A stretch of 64,000 bases of DNA from Flavobacteriaceae bacterium. GTDB taxonomy: Bacteria; Bacteroidota; Bacteroidia; Flavobacteriales; Flavobacteriaceae. The notes under the pieces are model-generated. The model saw only the letters and a program-made list of their open reading frames with translations, searched no databases and was not told where the DNA came from. Within the stretch, counting starts at the first letter, position 1. Each line of letters begins with the position of its first letter. This document shows, piece by piece, positions 53,580 to 62,990 of this stretch. The stretch is from contig JABDMU010000044.1 in NCBI GenBank assembly GCA_013001285.1, forward strand, positions 1 through 64,000. The letters are read 5' to 3'. The translations under genes were made by a program, and so were the position numbers.

Positions 53580-54645
53580 AAAATAAGGTCATCTGACCGT
53601 CTTTGAATTGCCGATGCAATGTTGTGTTTAGAGTTGGCATTTTTCTATTTGGAAAATATTTTCTCTTCCCGAGTTTTATCAAATTATGAATTTGTTCTGC
53701 GATTTTACCTTCACCATGCATACGAGTCCCAAATCGACTGTCATTTAAATTTCCGCCATGACAAGCCTCAATTTGTCGCATGACCTTATCGGCGCGATCA
53801 GGCATAGTTTTCTTGATCCAGTCGTAAAAAATAAGTCCAATTGCGCCATTCAATCTCACTATAGTATGTCCCATGGTAAGTGCTCCCGCTTCAGAAACAG
53901 CTTTCGCTAAAGCAAGGATCTCATGACTATTAATGGAAGGAATAATCGGTGCCATCATCACATTTACCGGAACTCCGTAATCACTTAATATTTTAATGGT
54001 TTCAAGCCTTTTTTTAATTGTTGCCGTTCTTGGTTCAAGAACTCGTCTTATTTTTTCTGAAAGTGACGTCACCGACATATGAACTGCGATAAGGTTATCT
54101 TTTTGTAATTCGGTTAAAATATCTAAATCACGTAGAATAAACGCATTTTTTGTTATAATGCCAACGGGATGCTTATACTTCAAAAATACTTCTAAACAAC
54201 GTCTTGTGATCTCATATTTACGCTCGGCAGGTTGGTAACAGTCTGTATTCCCGGAAAGTACTATGGTATGCGCATTCCAGGATTTCTTTTTGATGAATTT
54301 TTCTAATAAAATGGGAGCCTCTTTTTTTATCAAAATGCGTCTTTCAAAATCAAGTCCCGCACTATAACCCCAGAATTCATGGCTATTTCTGGCATAACAA
54401 TACACGCAACCATGTTCGCAACCCTGATACGGATTTAGAGAATAGTTCATGCCAACATCAGGACTATTGATCTTATTGACAATAGATTTTGGAAACACTT
54501 CAAGATATTGTGTGTTTTTGTTTTCAACGTCTTCGCCTTCAATATTGCAGTAGTTTAAAAAGTCGTTTCTTAATTCATGATTAAGTTCAAAAAAACGGTT
54601 ATGAACGTTGCGTTGTGCACCACGTCCTTTATGAGTTGCTTTCAA
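53578..54645 (-). CDS. PA0069/Rv2578c-family radical SAM protein
   Basis: A 355-residue radical SAM enzyme related to spore photoproduct lyase (SplB). The cluster motif is GCEHGCVYCYARNSHEFW (CxxxCxxC), preceded by SLNPYQG; other segments typical of this group are VLSGNTDCYQPAE and GITKNAFILRDLDIL. Substrate unknown; DNA-repair-like roles have been suggested for relatives. It is a stand-alone gene with -7 boxes just upstream. Confidence 0.9.
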   Translation of the reverse strand: MKATHKGRGAQRNVHNRFFELNHELRNDFLNYCNIEGEDVENKNTQYLEVFPKSIVNKINSPDVGMNYSLNPYQGCEHGCVYCYARNSHEFWGYSAGLDFERRILIKKEAPILLEKFIKKKSWNAHTIVLSGNTDCYQPAERKYEITRRCLEVFLKYKHPVGIITKNAFILRDLDILTELQKDNLIAVHMSVTSLSEKIRRVLEPRTATIKKRLETIKILSDYGVPVNVMMAPIIPSINSHEILALAKAVSEAGALTMGHTIVRLNGAIGLIFYDWIKKTMPDRADKVMRQIEACHGGNLNDSRFGTRMHGEGKIAEQIHNLIKLGKRKYFPNRKMPTLNTTLHRQFKDGQMTLF

Positions 54646-54676
54646 TGCTTTTAAAAATAAATGTGAAACTTTGGCC

Positions 54677-54684
54677 CAAAACTA
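54677..54684 (-). promoter_or_regulatory. -7 promoter box for the radical SAM gene
   Basis: TAGTTTTG on the minus strand, 31 bp before the ATG. A second match (TAATTTTG) lies at 54699-54706. Confidence 0.4.
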
Positions 54685-54779
54685 GAGTGAGCTTCGAACA
54701 AAATTAGGTTCAAAAAGTATAATTGATGGCTACAGAATGTAGTTTATGGTCAATTCAAAGATAGGTTTAAATGATATTA

Positions 54780-55559
54780 TTATCCTGGAAAGTTAGCTTT
54801 GCGTTTTTCCAAAAATGCCGAAGTCCCTTCTTCAAAATCAGCTGTACCAAAGCATTTACCAAACTGATCGATCTCAACTTTAAATCCATTAACTCCTGAT
54901 TCATAATTAGCATTTACTGCTTTTATAGCTGCTGAAATCGCCACTGAAGAATTTCGCATGATCTTCGATCCAATTTTTTCACACATGGGCAAAAGATCTT
55001 CAAGCTTAACAACATGATTGACTAGGCCAAAATCTAAGGCTTGTTGTGCGTCAATCATTCCAGCGGTCATAATCATTTCCATTGCTCTTCCCTTTCCTAC
55101 AAGTTGTGGTAATCTCTGCGTTCCACCATAACCTGGTATGACCCCAAGTGAAACTTCAGGTAAGCCCATTTTTGCATTGTCGCTGGCCACTCTAAAATGA
55201 CAGGACATAGCCAATTCAAGGCCTCCGCCTAAGGCAAATCCGTTAATGGCTGCAATAACTGGCGTATTAAGATTTTCAACCAGGTCAAATAACAAGCGTT
55301 GACCTTGAGCAGCTAGTTCACTCCCTTCTTCAACGTTAAAATCGGCGAATTCACTGATATCAGCACCAGCAACAAAAGCCTTTTCTCCGCTTCCTGTGAT
55401 GATGATCACTTTTACAGAATTAGCGTCATCAGCTTCTAAAAGTGCACCGTGAAGTTCTTGAATTGTTTTCCTGTTCAAGGCATTTAATTTGGCTGGTCTG
55501 TTGATGGTAATGGTACATATTCCATCATTTTTTTCTGAAAGTATATTCGAGTAACTCAT
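54780..55559 (-). CDS. Enoyl-CoA hydratase (crotonase family)
   Basis: A 259-residue crotonase-fold enzyme that hydrates 2-enoyl-CoA in fatty-acid or butanoate metabolism. Oxyanion-hole and catalytic regions: AFVAGADISEF, GFALGGGLELAMSCHFRVAS and GLPEVSLGVIPGYGGTQRL, in which the catalytic Glu pair is intact. Length is typical. It is 33 bp downstream of the histidine kinase gene on the same strand, so the two may be co-transcribed. Confidence 0.92.
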   Translation of the reverse strand: MSYSNILSEKNDGICTITINRPAKLNALNRKTIQELHGALLEADDANSVKVIIITGSGEKAFVAGADISEFADFNVEEGSELAAQGQRLLFDLVENLNTPVIAAINGFALGGGLELAMSCHFRVASDNAKMGLPEVSLGVIPGYGGTQRLPQLVGKGRAMEMIMTAGMIDAQQALDFGLVNHVVKLEDLLPMCEKIGSKIMRNSSVAISAAIKAVNANYESGVNGFKVEIDQFGKCFGTADFEEGTSAFLEKRKANFPG

Positions 55560-55592
55560 GGCTATTCAAGTCTGTTTTTAAATTATTGAAGT

Positions 55593-57044
55593 TTATTCCT
55601 TCGGAAAAGAAACCGTAAATGTGGTTCCTTTACCTTCGTTTGATGTAAAGGTAATATTTCCATTATAGGTTTCAATAATATTTTTGATCATTGGCAATCC
55701 AAGACCCATACCACTTGATTTGGTGGTAAATTTCGGTTCGAAGATCTTTGCAGTGTTCTCTTCGGAAATACCCAAGCCATTATCGGAAACGGAAATATGA
55801 ACATTCTCACCTGATTCTGAAACGGCTACATCAATTATTGGCACTATGTCTTTTGGAACCGATTGGATGGCGTTTTTAACAAGATTGGTGACTACCCGAA
55901 TTAACTGAGTACGATCAAATTTTGCGATAATTTGTTTCTTTTCGGCAACAAAATTGATTTTATTCTCGGAGAAAATATCTAAAGCCAGATCAATGACCTC
56001 AACCACATTAAGCATTTCATTTTTTTGAGCAGGCATTTTAGCAAAATTTGAGAAAGCCGAAGCAATTGAACTCAATGTATCTATTTGCTGTATCAAAGTT
56101 TTACTGAATTCCTCTACCTTTTGATCAGCTTTAGGATCAGAAGGATCAAATTTTCTCTGAAAGCTTTGCACACTTAAACGCATAGGTGTTAATGGATTTT
56201 TGATCTCATGAGCCACCTGTTTAGCCATTTCCCTCCAGGCCTGTTCTCTTTCACTCGTTGCTAATTGAACGGCACTCTCCTCGAGCTCATCAATCATGCT
56301 ATTATAAGATTCTACCAATAACGACACTTCCTGGCTTGCGCCTTTCAATTCTATCTTTTTATTGTGTTTTTCTAATCTGGTTTCATTCATTTTATCACTG
56401 ATGGTCTTAAGTGATCGGGTGATGAATTTTGAAACGAAATAAGCAAATGCAATGGCCACCAGTAACATAAAAAGATAGGTATAACCGAGTCGTTTTAAAA
56501 ACTCTTTTAATTCCGCTTCATTGAAGGAATCGTCTTCGAAATAGGGCACATTTAAAATACCCAGAGGTTTCGCTTTAAAATCAGTGAAAACAATATACGA
56601 CGATTGGTAGTCGGCACCTAATTGTTCATTTTTAGCAACATAGCGTTTATCAACACTTTGGAATAAATTATTCAGTGTTTCTGCAGAAATACAATTATTA
56701 ATACTGTCATTTTCAAGCCTTGGTTGGGAGCTTTTGAGTAAGGTTCCCTGAAGGTCATACAGATTGAATTCTATATTCTGAATGTTGGAGATCTCATAGA
56801 TCTTATCTTTAAAGATCAGGCTGAGATTTTCAGTGGTAACAGGATAGGTTGTTTGTCTTAATACATAATTTATCCTTGAAAGTAATTGAGATTCCTTTCG
56901 CTCAAGTCGTTGTTTATGATAGTCTCTTGATTGCTCATTGTATTGATAGATCGTAACAGCAGCTATAAGTATCGATGCCACAATTACCAAAAGGATCATA
57001 TAGACAAAAATACGCGAGCGTAAAGACAAACTATTAGACTTCAT
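55593..57044 (-). CDS. NtrY-like sensor histidine kinase
   Basis: A 483-residue membrane kinase: TM1 (about 11-31), an extracytoplasmic sensor region (about 32-185), TM2 (about 190-210), HAMP (about 211-262) and catalytic core with phospho-accepting His279 (VAHEIKNPLTPMRLSVQSF), N box NLVKNAIQSVP, G1 DNGLGISEE and G2 GMGLGLPM. The H-box variant with LTPMRLS is typical of NtrY/PAS-type kinases in Bacteroidota. No response regulator gene adjoins it, so its partner is elsewhere. Confidence 0.92.
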   Translation of the reverse strand: MKSNSLSLRSRIFVYMILLVIVASILIAAVTIYQYNEQSRDYHKQRLERKESQLLSRINYVLRQTTYPVTTENLSLIFKDKIYEISNIQNIEFNLYDLQGTLLKSSQPRLENDSINNCISAETLNNLFQSVDKRYVAKNEQLGADYQSSYIVFTDFKAKPLGILNVPYFEDDSFNEAELKEFLKRLGYTYLFMLLVAIAFAYFVSKFITRSLKTISDKMNETRLEKHNKKIELKGASQEVSLLVESYNSMIDELEESAVQLATSEREQAWREMAKQVAHEIKNPLTPMRLSVQSFQRKFDPSDPKADQKVEEFSKTLIQQIDTLSSIASAFSNFAKMPAQKNEMLNVVEVIDLALDIFSENKINFVAEKKQIIAKFDRTQLIRVVTNLVKNAIQSVPKDIVPIIDVAVSESGENVHISVSDNGLGISEENTAKIFEPKFTTKSSGMGLGLPMIKNIIETYNGNITFTSNEGKGTTFTVSFPKE

Positions 57045-57060
57045 AAATTAATTTATGTGT

Positions 57061-57068
57061 CAAATATA
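57061..57068 (-). promoter_or_regulatory. -7 promoter box for the histidine kinase gene
   Basis: TATATTTG on the minus strand, 16 bp before the ATG at 57044, giving a very short leader. Confidence 0.4.
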
Positions 57069-57101
57069 GCAATAATCACGCCAGAGCAAACCGTTTGAAA
57101 A

Positions 57102-60100
57102 CTAATCTTCAATAAACAAATAGTTTAAATTTTTGCTGTTAAAGGCTGCGTTGAAGGTTTTAATTTCATTATCGACTAAATTGTTAAATGCGCCCAATTG
57201 TTGATTGATCTTCTGGGTCAATTCGTCCTTTACCGCGACATCTTGTTCGGTTGGCGGGAAATCACCCATACTAACTAGCGAATTTAAATGTCCAAGTTTA
57301 TTGGTCAACCTAATTGGAAAATTAAGGGGGTCTTGGCCACTTCTATTTTTCGTTTGATATAAGGCTTTTTCTATTTCCGAAAATTTCTCTTTTAATTCCT
57401 TGGCTTTGTCCACAAGATCTTTTACATTTTCATCATCTTTATATTGTGTTTCAAATGCCCCTAATTGCTCATTGATCTTTCTGATCTTTTTAATAGACTT
57501 GTGCGCCTTATCCATAGTTTCATTCACGTCTTGAATAAACGAAAATTGCACTTTCATATCAGCTAAAGTGCTTTCAGATCTAGGATCGGCCACGATACTG
57601 AATGGTTGCGATTTCGTTTCACCATTTACATTTAAACTCACCTTATAGTCTCCCGGAATTGCTCTAGGTCCATTTAAACTAGCCCACCACAAAATCATAC
57701 CTGGCAGACGTTCGGCGCCATCATAGGTCATATTCCAAACAAACTGGTTGGCACCTTTCTTTACAGTAAGTTTATTCTTTTTATCTGTTGTACTGTAAGT
57801 CTTTATAGTATCTCCTTTTGTATCAAAATAGGTCAAGGAAACTTCATCCTTATCCTGAAAATCATTTAAATAGAAATAGGTCATGACACCATTGGGATGG
57901 TTTTGACCAGTCGTTTTACTTCCTGAACGACTTCTTCCGCGCATACGATAAGTGTCTTTGGGTTTGAATAAAATAGTTCCACTTTTATCTGCATTATATA
58001 ATTGATGAATTACCGAAAGATCATCGATCATCCAAAGCGAACGACCTTGAGTTGCAACAATTAAATTATTGTCTTTGAGCGTTAAATCGGTAACCGGTAC
58101 AATGGGAAGATTTAATTGAAAAGGCTTCCAGCTTTTCCCATCATTAAACGAAATGTACATCCCCGTTTCTGTACCTGCATATAAGAGCCCTTTTCGTTTT
58201 GGGTCTTCTCTTAATACTCGAGTAAAATGCTCAGGATTTATACCGTTGGTGATCTTGGTCCATGTGGCACCGTAATCATTGGTTTTATAAAGATAAGGTG
58301 CGAAATCGCCAGTTTTATATTTAGTGCCAGCGATATAACAAGTCGCTGGGTCGAATGCACTTGGTTCAATACTATTGATCATCATCCATTCTGGCATTCC
58401 TTTTGGCGTAACGTTGGTCCAGTTTTGACCCCCATCCTTGGTAATATGCACTAAACCATCATCACTACCAACCCATAATAGGCCTTCTTTCAATGCAGAT
58501 TCCTGAGCTGCGAAAATGGTGCAATAATATTCTACTGAGGTATTATCCTGCGTGATAGGTCCCCCTGAAGATTTCAATTTCTCAGGATCATTTCTAGTGA
58601 GGTCAGGGCTAATTATTTTCCAGGATTGGCCTTCGTTCTCAGTAACATGTACATGTTGTGAAAAAGTGTAAAGTTTATCAGGATTGTGCTTCGAAAATAT
58701 AATAGGGAAATTCCATTGAAACCTGTATTTCATACCCTCGGCACCATGACCCATAGGATTGTCTGGCCAGACATTTATAGCTCGAACCGTACCTGTTTTA
58801 TGATTTACACGAGTTAAGAATCCATCATAACTTCCACCATATACGATATCGTTATCTTCAGGGTCGATAGCAATATGAGCCGATTCACCTCCGGCTGTAC
58901 TTTCCCAATCATCTTCATCAATACTAGCCCCATCAGTTCTATGAGGGATCCTTATGGTAGAATTGTCTTGTTGGGCCACATAAATTCGATACGGAAAATG
59001 ATTATCTGTGGTCACCCTATAAAATTGTGAAGTGGGTTGGTTATGATAGGTACTCCATGTTTCGCCTCCATCATAAGTCACCTGGGCGCCACCGTCATCT
59101 CCAATCACCATACGGTTAGGATCTTCTGGTGCGATCCAAAGATCATGATGATCACCATGAGGGGCGTTATAGGTACTAAAGGTTTTTCCTCCATCGGTAC
59201 TTCTATGATATCTAACATTTAAAACATAGACTTTATCAACGTCTTTGGTGTCGGCATAGACTCTGGTATAATACCATGCTCTTTGACGCAATTTTCGTTC
59301 ACTATTGACTTGATTCCAAGTTTCGCCTCCATCTTCACTTCTATATAATCCACCTTTATCTTTATTTTCTACTATTGCCCAAACACGTTGATTATTCACT
59401 GGTGAAACCGTGACTCCTATTATTCCCAAAGTATCTGTTGGAAAGCCTTTGTTTTTTGAAATTTCAGTCCAAGTTTCCCCTTCATCCGTACTTTTCCAAA
59501 GTGCAGAACCATCACCTCCCGAACTCAAACTATATGGTGTTCTTTGCACACGCCAAGTTGACGCATAAAGTATCCTTGGATTGGTTGGATCTATAAGCAA
59601 ATCAACAACACCCGCTTGATCATTAGAGAACAATACCTTTCGCCATGACTTACCACCATCTACACTTTTATAAACCCCTCGATCCTGTGTAGGTTTATAA
59701 ATATTCCCTAAGACGCCAGCATAAACAACATTATAATTTGTGGGATGGACTGCAATGCGAGGCACATGTCTTGAATTCTTTAGCCCTGAGGCCGTCCAGG
59801 TTTTTCCGGCATCAACACTTTTCCAGATACCATATCCAGAAGATACATTACCTCTAACTGTTTTTTCTCCACCACCAACATAGATCACATTGGGATCACT
59901 TTTAGCAACAGAGATCGCACCGATACTTCCGCCAAAAAAGCCATCAGAAATGTTTTCCCATTCTCGACCACCATTTGTTGTTTTCCAAATACCTCCTCCT
60001 GTTGATCCGAAATAAAACAGATTAGGTTGATTAGGCACTCCGGTAACAGCTGCACTTCTACCACCTCTAAATGGGCCAAGAAGTCGATATTCAAGAGCTT

Positions 60101-60191
60101 CATAATGCTTTTCGTCAAAATCTTGAGCTTGAATGGAGGAAATACTAAATAGTGATAGCAGAAATGCTATAATTAAAACTGATAATCGCAT
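57102..60191 (-). CDS. Secreted Asp-box beta-propeller protein (VPS10/sortilin-like, 'BNR' glycosyl-hydrolase-like)
   Basis: A 1029-residue exported protein (signal peptide 1-22, ending SIQAQ). The first 740 residues form sialidase-like propeller blades with at least nine Asp boxes, e.g. TTNGGREW, SVDAGKTW, SVDGGKSW, STDEGETW, SEDGGETW, STDGGKTF, TYDGGETW, TKDGGQNW, TNDYGATW. The C-terminal part is a beta-sandwich followed by a helical stretch (about 880-1000, rich in Lys/Glu). Annotators often call these glycosyl hydrolases, but Asp boxes are structural and I see no catalytic set. Extracellular binding or protein processing is possible. Follows the MATE gene by 45 bp on the same strand. Confidence 0.85.
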   Translation of the reverse strand: MRLSVLIIAFLLSLFSISSIQAQDFDEKHYEALEYRLLGPFRGGRSAAVTGVPNQPNLFYFGSTGGGIWKTTNGGREWENISDGFFGGSIGAISVAKSDPNVIYVGGGEKTVRGNVSSGYGIWKSVDAGKTWTASGLKNSRHVPRIAVHPTNYNVVYAGVLGNIYKPTQDRGVYKSVDGGKSWRKVLFSNDQAGVVDLLIDPTNPRILYASTWRVQRTPYSLSSGGDGSALWKSTDEGETWTEISKNKGFPTDTLGIIGVTVSPVNNQRVWAIVENKDKGGLYRSEDGGETWNQVNSERKLRQRAWYYTRVYADTKDVDKVYVLNVRYHRSTDGGKTFSTYNAPHGDHHDLWIAPEDPNRMVIGDDGGAQVTYDGGETWSTYHNQPTSQFYRVTTDNHFPYRIYVAQQDNSTIRIPHRTDGASIDEDDWESTAGGESAHIAIDPEDNDIVYGGSYDGFLTRVNHKTGTVRAINVWPDNPMGHGAEGMKYRFQWNFPIIFSKHNPDKLYTFSQHVHVTENEGQSWKIISPDLTRNDPEKLKSSGGPITQDNTSVEYYCTIFAAQESALKEGLLWVGSDDGLVHITKDGGQNWTNVTPKGMPEWMMINSIEPSAFDPATCYIAGTKYKTGDFAPYLYKTNDYGATWTKITNGINPEHFTRVLREDPKRKGLLYAGTETGMYISFNDGKSWKPFQLNLPIVPVTDLTLKDNNLIVATQGRSLWMIDDLSVIHQLYNADKSGTILFKPKDTYRMRGRSRSGSKTTGQNHPNGVMTYFYLNDFQDKDEVSLTYFDTKGDTIKTYSTTDKKNKLTVKKGANQFVWNMTYDGAERLPGMILWWASLNGPRAIPGDYKVSLNVNGETKSQPFSIVADPRSESTLADMKVQFSFIQDVNETMDKAHKSIKKIRKINEQLGAFETQYKDDENVKDLVDKAKELKEKFSEIEKALYQTKNRSGQDPLNFPIRLTNKLGHLNSLVSMGDFPPTEQDVAVKDELTQKINQQLGAFNNLVDNEIKTFNAAFNSKNLNYLFIED

Positions 60192-60236
60192 GACGTTAGT
60201 TGGTTTGGTTAGAAAAACTAAATTAAGAATTAATCA

Positions 60237-61592
60237 TTAATCTTCGGCCGTAGAAAGTAAATTTAACTTTACTTCTTTGTTTAAGAAATAGGCAGTCACT
60301 AAAGTTGATAATACATCTGAAATTGGAAAAGCCATCCAAACACCAATTTCTCCATAAAATTTTGGTAAGATAAAGATGAGAGGAATAAAGAAAAACCCCT
60401 GTCGTGTTAAGGTTAACAATAACGCGGGAATTGCCTTTCCAACCGCTTGAAAATAGGCGGCGCCAATAAGTTGGATCGCAATTATTGGCGTTGCTGCAAA
60501 TACCCATCGCATGGCTGGCGGGGTTTCCATGAGAACCTCAACATCCTGGGTAAATAATCCAGTAATAAATTCTGGAAATACCATTAATAAGACAAATATT
60601 ATCGTTGCTAGGGCTGCTGCGTACTTTATGGCTGTTGCAATACTTTGCCGCACCCTGAAGTACTTTTGGGCGCCATAATTAAATCCGGCAATAGGTAAAA
60701 AGCCTTGGGTAATACCATAGACTGGAAATAAGGCAAACATAAGCATGCGTCCTACAATGGCGTAGGCAGTTACAGATGATTCTCCACCAAGATCAAAAAG
60801 AATATTATTCATGAGTAAATAAGTAACACTCACAATGGCTTGTCTAGACAAGGTTACAAACCCCAAAGAAGAAATTTCTGAAACAATTTTTTTGTTTAAC
60901 CCAAAATGATAAAAGTTAAGTTTTAATTCTGATCTATTGGAAAGAAAAAACCAAAGAATATATAAAAAACACAAGGCATAGGAGCTTGTTGTTGCCCAAG
61001 CTGCACCTTGCATTCCAAGATCAAAAAACTTAATGAGAATAACATCCAACACCAAATTTCCTACTGATGGAATTAGCATGGCGTACATGGCAAATTTTGG
61101 CTTGCCTTCAGCTCTTATGACGGTATTCCCCATCATACAAAGTGCTAATAAAGGTATCCCATATAAAACTATGCGATAGTAAATTTTTGCCGGTTCAAAA
61201 ATAGCGCCTTTCCCACCAAAAGCTGGAATAAGGTCATCTATATAAATCAACCCAAATACCACAAGAATGGTTGTTAATGAAACCGTTAAAGTAAGTTGAT
61301 TGCCAAATGTTTTTAAGGCCTTTTCATTTTGGTTTGCACCAAGGGCTCTGGAAATGATTGACGATCCTCCTACGCCTATTGACATCCCTAATGCCGCGAT
61401 AAAAAAGGAAACAGGTAAGACAACATTAATGGCGGCAATGGCAACCGATCCTATCCAATTACCAACAAAAATTGTATCGACTAAAATATTTAAGGACATC
61501 ACCAAAATACCAATGGAAGCAGGGACAGCTTGTTTTACGAGAAGTTTTCCAATGGGCTCGGTCCCTAATTCTTGCGCTGATACTTTAGCCAT
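60237..61592 (-). CDS. MATE-family multidrug/cation antiporter
   Basis: A 451-residue, 12-TM exporter of the MATE family (two homologous halves). Typical segments: LGTEPIGKLLVKQAVPASIG, DTIFVGNWIGSVAIAAINVV, GVGGSSIISRALGANQNEKA and GFLPIAGFNYGAQKYFRVRQ. It probably expels drugs or metabolites by Na+ or H+ exchange. The upstream gap to the divergent serine hydrolase gene is 80 bp. Confidence 0.93.
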   Translation of the reverse strand: MAKVSAQELGTEPIGKLLVKQAVPASIGILVMSLNILVDTIFVGNWIGSVAIAAINVVLPVSFFIAALGMSIGVGGSSIISRALGANQNEKALKTFGNQLTLTVSLTTILVVFGLIYIDDLIPAFGGKGAIFEPAKIYYRIVLYGIPLLALCMMGNTVIRAEGKPKFAMYAMLIPSVGNLVLDVILIKFFDLGMQGAAWATTSSYALCFLYILWFFLSNRSELKLNFYHFGLNKKIVSEISSLGFVTLSRQAIVSVTYLLMNNILFDLGGESSVTAYAIVGRMLMFALFPVYGITQGFLPIAGFNYGAQKYFRVRQSIATAIKYAAALATIIFVLLMVFPEFITGLFTQDVEVLMETPPAMRWVFAATPIIAIQLIGAAYFQAVGKAIPALLLTLTRQGFFFIPLIFILPKFYGEIGVWMAFPISDVLSTLVTAYFLNKEVKLNLLSTAED

Positions 61593-61672
61593 TAACTCGT
61601 AGTTGATTTTAGATTTTTGAAAGATAGCTATTTTATAGGATTTGTTACTTTTATACTTTAAGCGTTCTTTAT

Positions 61673-62965
61673 ATGTATCATAATAGTGCCAACCGTATAT
61701 TAATTTTTTGTGTTTTTTTCTTTATTGTCAATTCATCATTCGCACAAGAAACTGATGTTTCAGATTTGGATCTTACTACTATTGAAATCAAGGCCGACTC
61801 CATTATGAAAGCCGGCATCAAACAAAAGGCCTTCCCTGGAGCCCAACTTATGGTCATTAAAAAAGGCGTCACGGTGTTCCATAAAACCTACGGCTTTCAC
61901 ACCTATGATAGTTTGGTAAAAGTTAAAAAAGATGACATTTATGATATGGCCTCGGTCACAAAAGTTGCAGGCCCTTTATTGGCAATAATGAAATTATATG
62001 ATGACGGGGAAATTGATCTTGATCGGCCTTTCAGCAACTATTGGAAGCCATGGAAACGGCAGAAAGACAAAAAAGACTTAACACTTCGGGAGTTGCTTGC
62101 ACATCAAGCCGGTATGGAACCATATATTGTTTTTTTGAGCGAAGTACAAAATAAAAATAGATTTAAACGAAGATTCATTCGAAATAAAAAATCAAAGCGA
62201 TTCTCCAGAAAGGTTTATGATTCGCTTTATGTAAAAAATGGGTTTGAAAGAAAGATTTTTAGAATCATAAGTCGGTCTAAAGTTCAAAATGAAAAAACAT
62301 ATTTGTACTCTGGATTAGCTTCATTGATCTATCCTAAGCTCATTGAAGATCTAACTGGACAAACTTATGAGACCTACATGCAAAATACATTTTATAAGCC
62401 ATTAGGGTGTTTGACTTTTGGTTATAATCCATTGGAAAAAGGGTTAACTCAAATCGTCCCAACCGAGGTTGACACCCTATTTAGAAAAACCTTGGTCAAA
62501 GGTTATGTGCATGATGAAAATGCAGCTCTTTTTGGAGGTGTTTCTGGAAATGCTGGACTTTTCGGTACCGCTTCAGATCTTTCACATATCCTGCAAATGC
62601 TACTTCAAAAAGGAACTTACAATGGTCAAACTTATTTTTCAGAAGCCACGGTTAATGAATTTATAAAAGTTCAATATCCAGAAAACGGCAATCGAAGAGC
62701 GCTCGGATTTGACAAACCACTGATTGGCAATGATACCTTAGATTTGAAAGATGCCTACCCAGCTCCAGAAGTAAGTAGAAGCAGCTTTGGACACTCAGGA
62801 TTCACAGGAACATTTGCTTGGGCCGACCCAGAAGAAGATCTAGTCTTTATCTTTTTATCGAATAGGGTTTACCCAAATAGAAGCCATAGAAACATCTATA
62901 ATTTGAATATTAGGCCATCTTTGCAAAGGCTATTCTATGTCTATAAAAATTCTAAAAATAATTAG
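61673..62965 (+). CDS. Exported beta-lactamase-family serine hydrolase
   Basis: A 430-residue protein of the class C beta-lactamase/esterase superfamily with signal peptide (1-25, ending SSFAQ). Catalytic motifs: Ser94 and Lys97 in MASVTKVAG, Tyr in TYLYSGLASLIYP, and HSGFTGTF as the third motif. A long basic insertion (RFKRRFIRNKKSKRFSRK) follows the first motif. It may be a peptidase, esterase or cell-wall enzyme; true beta-lactamase activity is not implied. Confidence 0.9.
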   Translation: MYHNSANRILIFCVFFFIVNSSFAQETDVSDLDLTTIEIKADSIMKAGIKQKAFPGAQLMVIKKGVTVFHKTYGFHTYDSLVKVKKDDIYDMASVTKVAGPLLAIMKLYDDGEIDLDRPFSNYWKPWKRQKDKKDLTLRELLAHQAGMEPYIVFLSEVQNKNRFKRRFIRNKKSKRFSRKVYDSLYVKNGFERKIFRIISRSKVQNEKTYLYSGLASLIYPKLIEDLTGQTYETYMQNTFYKPLGCLTFGYNPLEKGLTQIVPTEVDTLFRKTLVKGYVHDENAALFGGVSGNAGLFGTASDLSHILQMLLQKGTYNGQTYFSEATVNEFIKVQYPENGNRRALGFDKPLIGNDTLDLKDAYPAPEVSRSSFGHSGFTGTFAWADPEEDLVFIFLSNRVYPNRSHRNIYNLNIRPSLQRLFYVYKNSKNN

Positions 62966-62973
62966 TACTTTTG
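62966..62973 (+). promoter_or_regulatory. -7 promoter box for the CNNM/CorC gene
   Basis: TACTTTTG, 17 bp before the ATG at 62991, overlapping the end of the previous gene's stop region. Confidence 0.4.
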
Positions 62974-62990
62974 GTCTTTAAAAATGCTTT

